Shown here: piece by piece, positions 1 to 5,727 of the stretch
How positions within the stretch are numbered: position 1 is the first letter of the stretch
How the letters are laid out: each line of letters starts with the position of its first letter
NCBI GenBank assembly: GCA_964401045.1
Contig: CAYNXB010000117.1
Location: 1 to 6,336 of the forward strand
DNA: 6,336 nucleotides
Direction: 5' to 3'
Source: CAYNXB01 sp964401045
GTDB lineage: Bacteria; Pseudomonadota; Alphaproteobacteria; Sphingomonadales; Sphingomonadaceae
Program-made: the position numbers and the translations under genes
The notes under the pieces: generated by a model
Database searches by the model: none
Told to the model about the DNA's origin: nothing
Seen by the model: only the letters and a program-made list of their open reading frames with translations

Positions 1-332
1 TCATCGTCCTTCATCCGCATCGCGAGGTTGTCGCGCGTGATGCCGGCGTTGTTCACGAGGATGTCGAGCTGGCCAAAGGTATCGACCGCCGCCGGGACCA
101 GCTCCTCCACTTGCGTGGTGTTGGACAGGTCGCAGGTGATCTCCACGTGTTCGCCGGTGCCCTTGTGCGGGAAATCGGCGTTCAGCTCCTCGCGGAACGA
201 GCGCAGCTTCGACGGGTTCGACCCCGACAGCGCAACCCGCGCGCCCTGGGCCGCAAGCCCCTTGGCGATCGCCGAGCCGATCCCGCCCGATGCGCCGGTG
301 ACGAGGGCGGTCATTCCCGAAAGGTCGAACAT
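1..332 (-). CDS. fabG: 3-oxoacyl-[acyl-carrier-protein] reductase, N-terminal part (runs off window)
   Basis: FabG reduces 3-oxoacyl-ACP to 3-hydroxyacyl-ACP with NADPH in the cytoplasmic type II fatty-acid synthesis cycle. The 110 visible residues show a short-chain dehydrogenase Rossmann fold: the cofactor-binding glycine motif TGASGGIG at residues 12-19, an acidic residue in CDLS near 68, and the structural NNAG motif at 94-97. The catalytic Ser-Tyr-Lys lies beyond the window edge and cannot be checked. The ATG at 330-332 is chosen because the protein starts MFDLSGMTALVTG as expected, and because AAGGA about 9 nt upstream (inside the end of fabD) is a good ribosome binding site. It lies only 2 nt after the fabD stop, so the two are almost certainly cotranscribed. 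SDR family membership is certain. The fabG assignment rests on the fabD neighbour and overall similarity. Confidence 0.93.
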   Translation of the reverse strand, partial: MFDLSGMTALVTGASGGIGSAIAKGLAAQGARVALSGSNPSKLRSFREELNADFPHKGTGEHVEITCDLSNTTQVEELVPAAVDTFGQLDILVNNAGITRDNLAMRMKDD

Positions 333-334
333 GC

Positions 335-1270
335 TCACAATTCCTTCGCCAAAGCCTCGATGTCGGCCATCGTCACCACGCTGGTTGTCTGCACGTCCCC
401 CGCTGTGCGGCCGATCATCGGGCCGAGCACTTTGCCACCGAGTTCGACGAACCGCTCGACGCCCGCAGCCTGCATCGCCAGAACGCTCTCGCGCCAGCGG
501 ACCCGGCTTGTGACTTGCTCCACTAGCAGGCGCTGCTCTTCCGCAGGGTCGGAAACCGCAGCGGCGGTGACATTGGCGTAAAGCGGCAGGCGAAACGATC
601 CCGGCGGAGTCTGCGCCAGCGCCTCGGCCATGGCCTCGGCGGCCGGCTGCATCAGCGAGCAGTGGAACGGCGCCGACACCGGCAGGATGATGCCGCGCTT
701 GATGCCGTATTCCTTCACCAGCGCCGCCGCGCGCTCGATCGCCGGCGCGCTACCCGAAAGCACGACCTGGCCCGGATCGTTGTCATTGGCGACTTCGCAC
801 ACCTGGCCTTCGGCCGCTGCCTTCGCCAGTTCGCTCGCCTTGTCGATATCCGCGCCGAGCAGCGCGCACATCGCGCCCTCGCCCACCGGTACCGCCGCCT
901 GCATCGCCCGTCCGCGCAGCTTGAGCAGCCGTGCGGTGTCAGCGAGCGAGAATGCGCCGACCGCACACAATGCCGTATATTCGCCGAGCGAATGGCCCGC
1001 GACGCAATCGCCCTTTTCAGCCAGCGAGATTCCGCCCTCCTTCTCAAGCACCCGCAGCGTGGCGATGGCGTTGGCCATGATCGCCGGCTGGGCGTTCTCG
1101 GTGAGAACAAGCTGATCTTCCGGGCCTTCGCGCATCAGCGCCGAAAGCTTCTGCCCGATCGCCTCGTCGACTTCCTCGAACACTTCACGCGCGGCGGCGC
1201 TGGCATCGGCCAGCTCGGCGCCCATGCCGACTTTCTGACTGCCCTGCCCTGGAAATACGAATGCGCGCAT
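335..1270 (-). CDS. fabD: Malonyl-CoA:ACP transacylase
   Basis: FabD moves the malonyl group from malonyl-CoA to acyl carrier protein, supplying the elongation unit for fatty-acid synthesis in the cytoplasm. The 311-residue product is the usual family length. It begins MRAFVFPGQGSQ, and the oxyanion-hole glutamine lies in that GQGSQ motif (residues 8-12). The nucleophile motif GHSLGEY places Ser94. Arg119 in LKLRGR should bind the malonyl carboxylate, His203 in SAPFHCSLM is the catalytic base, and Gln252 is also present. These match E. coli Ser92, Arg117, His201 and Gln250 with a constant shift of two. The ATG at 1268-1270 is the last called triplet before an N gap, so its ribosome binding site and promoter are not visible. 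A longer open frame runs through the Ns into another gene, but this is an assembly artefact. The stop lies 2 nt before fabG. Confidence 0.97.
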   Translation of the reverse strand: MRAFVFPGQGSQKVGMGAELADASAAAREVFEEVDEAIGQKLSALMREGPEDQLVLTENAQPAIMANAIATLRVLEKEGGISLAEKGDCVAGHSLGEYTALCAVGAFSLADTARLLKLRGRAMQAAVPVGEGAMCALLGADIDKASELAKAAAEGQVCEVANDNDPGQVVLSGSAPAIERAAALVKEYGIKRGIILPVSAPFHCSLMQPAAEAMAEALAQTPPGSFRLPLYANVTAAAVSDPAEEQRLLVEQVTSRVRWRESVLAMQAAGVERFVELGGKVLGPMIGRTAGDVQTTSVVTMADIEALAKEL

Positions 1271-1370
1271 NNNNNNNNNNNNNNNNNNNNNNNNNNNNNN
1301 NNNNNNNNNNNNNNNNNNNNNNNNNNNNNNNNNNNNNNNNNNNNNNNNNNNNNNNNNNNNNNNNNNNNNN
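1271..1370. other. Assembly gap (100 Ns)
   Basis: Exactly 100 undetermined bases, the usual placeholder for a scaffold gap of unknown length. The gap abuts the fabD start codon on its left and cuts an LD-carboxypeptidase gene on its right. About 200 carboxypeptidase residues (roughly 600 nt) are missing, which do not fit in 100 nt. Either the true gap is much longer or the gene is truncated. The fabD promoter and possibly further genes may lie in it. Confidence 0.98.
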
Positions 1371-1618
1371 GCGGCGATGCGGTTCGAGCCGTAGCCGCCG
1401 CGTGCGAACCACACCGCGTCGAAGGCTGGATCGTTGGCGCATTCAAGGAATGCCGCGAGCCGCTGATCGTCCGGTCCGGCGAAATGGCCGGCTTCGGCGA
1501 AGCACTGCGGGTGGAAGTCGAGCGCGAGGCCCGGGATTTCGTCAGCGATTTCGCCGACGCGCGCAGCATCGTCGGGCGTGATCGGCGTGGCGGGCGCGCA
1601 GATGGCGATCCGGGGCAT
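1371..1618 (-). CDS. LD-carboxypeptidase (peptidase family S66), N-terminal fragment cut by gap
   Basis: Family S66 enzymes (LdcA/MccF-like serine peptidases) remove the terminal D-Ala from the L-Ala-D-Glu-mDAP-D-Ala tetrapeptide of muropeptides, a step of cytoplasmic peptidoglycan recycling. Only 82 residues are visible. They start MPRIAICAPATPIT and show the motif FARGGYGSNRI at about residues 71-81, typical of the S66 N-terminal domain. The region with the catalytic Ser and the C-terminal domain with the Glu/His pair fall in or beyond the N gap, so activity cannot be judged. The start is supported by AGGAGG four bases upstream of the ATG. The gene is divergent from a Mur ligase-like gene with 53 nt between the starts, which fits a recycling role. 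A MccF-type peptidase of other specificity remains possible. Confidence 0.85.
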
Positions 1619-1671
1619 GCCGCCTCCTAGCCGCCTTGTCTTGCCCGCGACAACAGCATAGCGCTTGCGCC
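1619..1671. promoter_or_regulatory. Divergent intergenic region with possible overlapping -10 elements
   Basis: This 53-nt stretch separates the starts of the LD-carboxypeptidase (minus) and the Mur ligase-like gene (plus), so promoters for both probably sit here or just inside the coding regions. On the minus strand TATGCT (1655-1660) resembles a -10 element, but no good -35 is seen. On the plus strand TTGTCT (1636-1641) with CATAGC (1657-1662) is a weak pair with a short 15-nt spacer. If used, transcription would start at or just before the ligase ATG. Both promoter readings are inference. Confidence 0.3.
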
Positions 1672-3102
1672 ATGACCGCCGCCACCGATCTCGCTGCGCA
1701 GCCCTGGTTCTTCTGCGGCATTGGCGGATCGGGGATGCTGCCGCTGGCGATGATCCTCAAGGGCCTCGGCGCCGAAGTCGCGGGCTCGGACCGGAGCCGG
1801 GATCAGGGGCGCACGCCGGAGAAATTTGCCTGGCTCGAACAGCAGGGTTTCAGGCTCTCGCCGCAAGACGGCAGCGGGATCGTCAGCGCCGGTCAGGTAC
1901 TGGTCGCTTCGGCCGCGGTCGAGGACACCGTACCCGAGATGATCCGCGCCAGGGAACTCGGCAACCGCCGCCTGAGCCGCGCCGAACTCAACGCAGCGCT
2001 GTTCAACGCCGCATCGCTCTCGATCGGGATCGCCGGCACCAGCGGCAAGTCGACCGTCACCGGCATGCTCGGCTGGATCATGCACGAGACGGGCACCGAT
2101 CCGACGGTGATGAACGGCGCGGTGATGAAGAACTTCGTCTCGCCAGACGTGCCGTTCGCCAGCGCTGTCGTGGGAAAGGGCGGCGTTTATGTGAGCGAAG
2201 TCGACGAAAGCGACGGTTCGATCGCGCTCTATATTCCCACGGTCGCGGTCCTGCTCAATGTGAGCCTCGATCACAAAAGCATGGACGAACTGCGCGTGTT
2301 GTTTGGCGATTTCCTGCGCGTGTCGAAGCATGTGGCGGTCAACGCAGACGATCCCGAAGCGCTTGCACTCGCTCCCGAAGGTGCGCTGACGTTCGGCATC
2401 GACAACCCCTCCGCCACGATCTCGGCGGGCGGCTTTTGCGACACCATGACCAGCCTTTCCGCATCGATAACCGGCGAAGGCGTATCGCACCGCCTCGAAC
2501 TGGCGATGCCCGGTCGCCACAACCTCGCCAACGCGCTCGCCGCCATCGCCGGCGCCCATGCCGCGGGCGTGCCCGTCGGTGACGCGATCGCAGCGCTCGC
2601 CAGCTTCAAGGGACTCGCTCGCCGGTTCGACATCCTGGGCACCTCGCCCTCCGGCGTGACCGTGATCGACGATTTCGGTCACAACCCGGAGAAGTGCCGC
2701 GCCACGCTGCGCACCCTCAAGGCCCACCCCGGCCGCGTGATCGCGTTCTTCCAGCCGCACGGCTACGGCCCGCTCAGGCAGATGGGGGAGGAACTGGCGG
2801 AGGTCTTCGCCCATGAGCTCGATTCCTCCGATATCACGGTCATGTGCGATCCGGTCTATTTCGGAGGAACGGTCGATCGATCGGAGGGCTCGGAGCGGAT
2901 CATCCGCCTCATCCACGATGACGGCGGAAACGCGCTCTACCTCCCGACCCGCGATGAGTGCGCGGAGTACATGCTCGACATCGCCAGGGCTGGCGACCGT
3001 ATCGTGGTCATGGGCGCGCGCGACGACACGCTGACGACGTTCGCGAAACATATCCTCGCTGCCTTGCCTCACGAGGCGCGCCGCCCCACCTCCCCGGCTT
3101 AA
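1672..3102 (+). CDS. Mur ligase family protein (MurC/Mpl-like) with variant motifs
   Basis: Mur ligases use ATP to join an amino acid or peptide to a UDP-MurNAc-type acceptor in the cytoplasm. The 476-residue product has all three domains. The N-terminal UDP-binding Rossmann domain carries GIGGSGM (residues 16-22). The central ATPase domain has a P-loop, AGTSGKSTV (121-129), then EVDES (176-180) and a DH pair (200-201). The C-terminal domain has ARRFD (316-320), DDFGHNP (333-339), FQPH (360-363) and GARDD (448-452). FQPH and ARRF point to MurC. GKS in the P-loop, HNP instead of HHP, and GARDD instead of the usual C-terminal motif are atypical. The ATG at 1672 is preferred over an in-frame TTG at 1636. 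No clear ribosome binding site precedes it, so a leaderless mRNA is possible. The divergent LD-carboxypeptidase suggests muropeptide recycling, as for Mpl, but the substrate is unknown. The essential murC would be expected in the dcw cluster. Confidence 0.88.
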   Translation: MTAATDLAAQPWFFCGIGGSGMLPLAMILKGLGAEVAGSDRSRDQGRTPEKFAWLEQQGFRLSPQDGSGIVSAGQVLVASAAVEDTVPEMIRARELGNRRLSRAELNAALFNAASLSIGIAGTSGKSTVTGMLGWIMHETGTDPTVMNGAVMKNFVSPDVPFASAVVGKGGVYVSEVDESDGSIALYIPTVAVLLNVSLDHKSMDELRVLFGDFLRVSKHVAVNADDPEALALAPEGALTFGIDNPSATISAGGFCDTMTSLSASITGEGVSHRLELAMPGRHNLANALAAIAGAHAAGVPVGDAIAALASFKGLARRFDILGTSPSGVTVIDDFGHNPEKCRATLRTLKAHPGRVIAFFQPHGYGPLRQMGEELAEVFAHELDSSDITVMCDPVYFGGTVDRSEGSERIIRLIHDDGGNALYLPTRDECAEYMLDIARAGDRIVVMGARDDTLTTFAKHILAALPHEARRPTSPA

Positions 3103-3120
3103 CCAGCGCAAGGAGTTCCC

Positions 3121-4233
3121 GTGCCCGGCCCCAAGCTGTTCGAGCCGCTCACTGTCCGCAATCTCTCGCTCGCCAACCGCATCGTCATCGCCCCGATGTG
3201 CCAGTATTCGGCCGAGGACGGCCGGATGACCGACTGGCACACGATCCACCTCGGTCAGCTCGCACTCTCAGGCGCTGCGCTGCTCACGATCGAAGCGACC
3301 GGCGTCGTGCCCGAAGGTCGCATCTCCTACGGCGATACCGGCCTGTGGGACGATGCCACCGAAGCGGCAATGGCGAACGTGCTGGCGAGCGTTCGGCGCT
3401 GGTCGGACATGCCGATCGCGATCCAGCTGGCCCACGCGGGGCGCAAGGCCTCGACCGAGAAGCCGTGGTTCGGCGGCGGGCAGATCGCGCCTGATGCGCC
3501 CAACGGCTGGCAGACCGTCGGCCCCTCACCGTTTCCGTTCGCGGAGGCTGACAACCCACCGCACGAACTGAGCAAGGATGAGCTCGCGGCCCTCGCCTGC
3601 TCGTTCGCAGACGCGGCCCGGCGGGCCGACCGGCTCGGGATCGACGCGATCCAGATCCACGCCGCACACGGCTACCTGCTGCACCAGTTCCTCTCGCCGC
3701 TGTCGAACAGGCGCGCGGACGAATATGGCGGCAGCCTCGAGAACCGCATGCGCTTTCCGCTTGAGGTGTTTCGCGCCGTGCGAGAGGCTGTTCCGGCCGC
3801 CAAACCGGTCACGGTCCGCGTCTCGGGCACCGACTGGATCGAAGGCGGATGGGACATTGGCCAGACGGTGGAGCTCGCCAAGCTGCTCGAAGCAGAGGGC
3901 TGTTCGGGCATCCACGTCTCGAGCGGCGGACTCGATCCGCGCCAGCAGATTCCGGTCGGCCCCGGCTATCAGGTACCGCTCGCGCGCGCGGTGAAGAAAG
4001 CGGTTGGAATTCCCGTGGTCGCGGTGGGGCTGATCACCGATTTCGACCAGGCCGAGGCGATCATCACCAACGGCGATGCGGACCTGGTCGCCCTCGCCCG
4101 CGGCATTCTCTACGATCCACGCTGGCCGTGGCACGCCGCAGCGCATCTGGGGGCGCGGGTCGACGCGGCCCCGCAATACCTGAGATGCCAGCCCCACCAG
4201 CACCCGGACTTGTTCGAGCCGGAGGGGGACTGA
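3121..4233 (+). CDS. NADH:flavin oxidoreductase, Old Yellow Enzyme family (YqjM/NamA/XenA-like)
   Basis: These FMN-dependent ene-reductases use NAD(P)H to reduce activated C=C bonds of enals, enones, quinones or nitro compounds in the cytoplasm; the natural substrate is often unknown. The 370-residue TIM barrel carries PMCQYS (25-30), where Cys27 and Tyr29 are hallmarks of the YqjM/XenA class. It also has QLAHAGRKAS (102-111), IHAAHGYLLHQF (179-190) with the substrate-binding His180/His183 pair and Tyr185, Arg233 of the FMN site, and RADEYGGSLENR (198-209). VALARGILYDP (323-333) closes the FMN phosphate site. Length and motifs are complete. The GTG start at 3121 follows AAGGAG at 5-6 nt, and no better ATG lies nearby. 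It begins 18 nt after the Mur ligase-like gene, so the two probably share a transcript. No functional link to the cell wall is evident. The exact subgroup is inferred. Confidence 0.93.
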   Translation: MPGPKLFEPLTVRNLSLANRIVIAPMCQYSAEDGRMTDWHTIHLGQLALSGAALLTIEATGVVPEGRISYGDTGLWDDATEAAMANVLASVRRWSDMPIAIQLAHAGRKASTEKPWFGGGQIAPDAPNGWQTVGPSPFPFAEADNPPHELSKDELAALACSFADAARRADRLGIDAIQIHAAHGYLLHQFLSPLSNRRADEYGGSLENRMRFPLEVFRAVREAVPAAKPVTVRVSGTDWIEGGWDIGQTVELAKLLEAEGCSGIHVSSGGLDPRQQIPVGPGYQVPLARAVKKAVGIPVVAVGLITDFDQAEAIITNGDADLVALARGILYDPRWPWHAAAHLGARVDAAPQYLRCQPHQHPDLFEPEGD

Positions 4234-4237
4234 CGAA

Positions 4238-4259
4238 TGGGGCGGCCGAAGCCGCCCCA
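4238..4259. terminator. Hairpin between convergent genes, probable bidirectional terminator
   Basis: A perfect inverted repeat: 9-bp arms TGGGGCGGC and GCCGCCCCA around the tetraloop CGAA. Read from the minus strand the loop is TTCG closed by C-G, the very stable cUUCGg tetraloop. It begins 4 nt after the flavin oxidoreductase stop and lies 15 nt past the stop of the OmpA-like gene, so it could end both transcripts. Neither side has a proper T-tract, so it may act as a weak terminator or mainly protect the 3' ends. Confidence 0.65.
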
Positions 4260-4274
4260 CCGCATCATCCCGGC

Positions 4275-5171
4275 TTACAGGCCTTCGACGGCCTTGCTGA
4301 CCATGATATTCACCGCGACGCGGCGGTTCTGCGCCTTGCCGTAGTCGGTTTCGTTGTCCGCGAGCGGATCGGCTTCAGCCATCCCGGTCGGGGTCAGCAT
4401 GCGATAGGGCTTCCACCCACAGGCCTGCTGCAGGTAGTTGACGACCTTGGTCGCGCGCTTCTCGCTCAACTGCTGGTTGAACTCCTGGCTGCCGGTCGAA
4501 TCGGTGTAGCCGACCACGAGCAGCAGCGCGTTGTCGGTCGCCTGGGCCTGCTGTGCAGTGGCGCACAGATTGGCCTGCGCCTCAGGCGTCAGGTTTGCCT
4601 TGCCCACCTCGAAATTCACGTTGGTCGTGCCCTTGATAAGGTAGTTGTCGATATCCGCCACGCGACCGCGCAGCGCTTCGGTGGCCGCTGTCTGTTCGGC
4701 GAAGCCCTGTTCGGTGCCGTTGCGGATCATCGACGCGAACCGGAGATCCCGGCTCTTGAGATCGACCCGGCTGGCCGCGAGGCCGGAGCCCCACTGCACC
4801 GTGCGGACCGCGACCGGCAGGCCGTTCAGCAGCGATTCGCGGCCGAGCTTGTCCTTGTCGAGGCCGAGGAAGCCACCGGTGCCGCGGATCTGGGTCGCCT
4901 CACCCACGGTGACGACGGTCCTGGTGCCGTCGGCGCTGGTGACCTGCACCTGATCGCCCTTGCGCGCCGAGATGACGCCCTCGATCTCGGGCCCCACGGG
5001 CATGCCGGTCAGATCGGCCGGAAGGGAGCCGGTGACGGTGGTCAGGACTTCGGTGTCTGACGACGACGACGATGACGGATCCAGCTCTTGCTGTGCGGAC
5101 AGGCCCGACGCCGGAATGGCGATAGCGGCAGCCAGCAGCAGAGCCCTGGAATTCTTGGAAAGGACACTCAT
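4275..5171 (-). CDS. Secreted OmpA-family protein with peptidoglycan-binding C-terminal domain
   Basis: The 298-residue product starts with a Sec signal peptide: a basic n-region, hydrophobic LLLAAAIAIP (11-20), and likely cleavage after Ala26. A six-serine stretch (33-38) follows, then a beta-rich segment at about 62-145 that resembles DUF5666-type domains. A short helical linker leads to an OmpA/MotB domain at about 184-292. This domain has NVNFEVGK, GYTDSTGSQEFNQQLSEKRA with Asp224 and Arg239 as expected contacts to diaminopimelate, and QNRRVAV near the end. No beta-barrel and no lipobox cysteine are visible, so it is probably a soluble periplasmic protein that binds peptidoglycan. Cys203 and Cys251 could form a disulfide. 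The ATG at 5171 has AAGGAG 7 nt upstream. An in-frame ATG at 5225 is also preceded by a strong site and would add 18 residues. The gene converges on the flavin oxidoreductase gene. Confidence 0.88.
   Translation of the reverse strand: MSVLSKNSRALLLAAAIAIPASGLSAQQELDPSSSSSSDTEVLTTVTGSLPADLTGMPVGPEIEGVISARKGDQVQVTSADGTRTVVTVGEATQIRGTGGFLGLDKDKLGRESLLNGLPVAVRTVQWGSGLAASRVDLKSRDLRFASMIRNGTEQGFAEQTAATEALRGRVADIDNYLIKGTTNVNFEVGKANLTPEAQANLCATAQQAQATDNALLLVVGYTDSTGSQEFNQQLSEKRATKVVNYLQQACGWKPYRMLTPTGMAEADPLADNETDYGKAQNRRVAVNIMVSKAVEGL
5059..5076. repeat. Short trinucleotide repeat encoding a serine run
   Basis: Near-perfect GAC triplets on the plus strand (four GAC, one GAT, one GAC), read on the minus strand as TCA and TCG codons for the six serines just after the signal peptide of the OmpA-like protein. 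Gain or loss of a triplet would keep the frame and change only linker length. Confidence 0.7.
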
Positions 5172-5230
5172 TGCGTTACTCCTTTGAAACTGCACCAGCC
5201 AGTCGCGCACGCTCGCGGCCTTCATTCGCC

Positions 5231-5236
5231 ACCTCC
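5231..5236 (-). promoter_or_regulatory. Strong ribosome binding site for an alternative upstream start of the OmpA-like gene
   Basis: On the minus strand GGAGGT lies 5 nt before an ATG at 5223-5225 that is in frame with the OmpA-like gene. This start would add 18 residues (MKAASVRDWLVQFQRSNA) before the start at 5171, giving a 316-residue precursor with a long signal-peptide n-region. Which start is used, or whether both are, cannot be decided from sequence. Confidence 0.45.
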
Positions 5237-5312
5237 CCACCATGCGTGTCCAGCTGCGAGAACCCTGTTGTCTTTCTCCATAAACACGCGGCGCGCACAG
5301 TGACGCGCGGCC

Positions 5313-5341
5313 ACCATACATTCGCCGCGTGGCTCCGTTAA
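5313..5341 (-). promoter_or_regulatory. Candidate sigma-70-type promoter of the OmpA-like gene
   Basis: On the minus strand a -35-like TTAACG (5336-5341) and a -10-like TATGGT (5313-5318) are separated by 17 nt, each matching four of six consensus bases. An AT-rich stretch (about 5338-5362) lies just upstream, as for an UP element or regulator site. Transcription would start near 5306, giving a leader of about 80 nt to the upstream ATG or 135 nt to the downstream one. Confidence 0.4.
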
Positions 5342-5699
5342 CCTAACCAATAAACTAACGTTCCCCGCGGGGCGCGCCGTGTCGGTAACCCGAAAGCATC
5401 CTGCGACGAACCGATTCAGGCGCGGGATGCGATTGTTTTGAAGGGGCCCGGCAAAGCGCTCTCCGCCGCGCGTCGATCACCCCGCCTGTCGCGGCCGCAG
5501 GCACAGGGCAGTGTCCTACAGCGGCCCGATCGTGGCATGAGGCCGCCATGCCTCGCGATCCCTGTCGGCCTGCCGAGTCCCAAAGGTCACATCGGGGCAT
5601 TGCGGCTTTCTGCCCAGTGTTTTGATACGACATGCAAATTCACCCGGAAGGTCACACTGGTTCGGTGCCGTTTCGCCGTCACTCCCCGGGCCGGCTCGC

Positions 5700-5727
5700 T
5701 TGCAATCGCGTCGGAAAGCTGTATGTG
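5700..5727 (+). promoter_or_regulatory. Weak candidate promoter for rpsF-rpsR
   Basis: TTGCAA (5700-5705) and TATGTG (5722-5727) are separated by 16 nt, matching four and three consensus bases. Transcription would begin near 5734 and leave a leader of about 114 nt before rpsF, a reasonable length for a ribosomal-protein operon with leader-based control. The match is weak and other promoters further upstream are possible. Confidence 0.25.

Noticed and set aside
335..1618. One continuous 427-residue reading frame joining an LD-carboxypeptidase N-terminus to FabD.
   Set aside because: It passes through 100 Ns; FabD has its own complete start, and the carboxypeptidase is cut mid-domain. The fusion is an assembly artefact.
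1627..3249. Long minus-strand open frame of 540 residues opposite the Mur ligase-like gene.
   Set aside because: The plus strand encodes a complete Mur ligase with motifs in order. The antisense frame is a GC-rich shadow with Arg/Asp/Gly-rich, motif-free content.
3849..5060. Plus-strand open frame of 403 residues spanning the end of the flavin oxidoreductase and antisense to the OmpA-like gene.
   Set aside because: It crosses the convergent terminator hairpin and two well-supported genes, and shows no recognisable domain.
5363..5378. Palindromes CCCCGCGGGG and GGCGCGCC suggesting a terminator or site-specific element.
   Set aside because: Perfect palindromes without loop or T-tract, expected occasionally in GC-rich DNA; no gene ends nearby.
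5355..5633. Minus-strand 92-residue open frame in the intergenic region.
   Set aside because: No domain, no clear ribosome binding site, and a composition typical of translated non-coding GC-rich DNA.
5583..5656. Nine-base direct repeat AAGGTCACA at 5583-5591 and 5648-5656.
   Set aside because: Only two copies, 65 nt apart start to start, with no other symmetry. This is plausible by chance and not tied to a known regulator.
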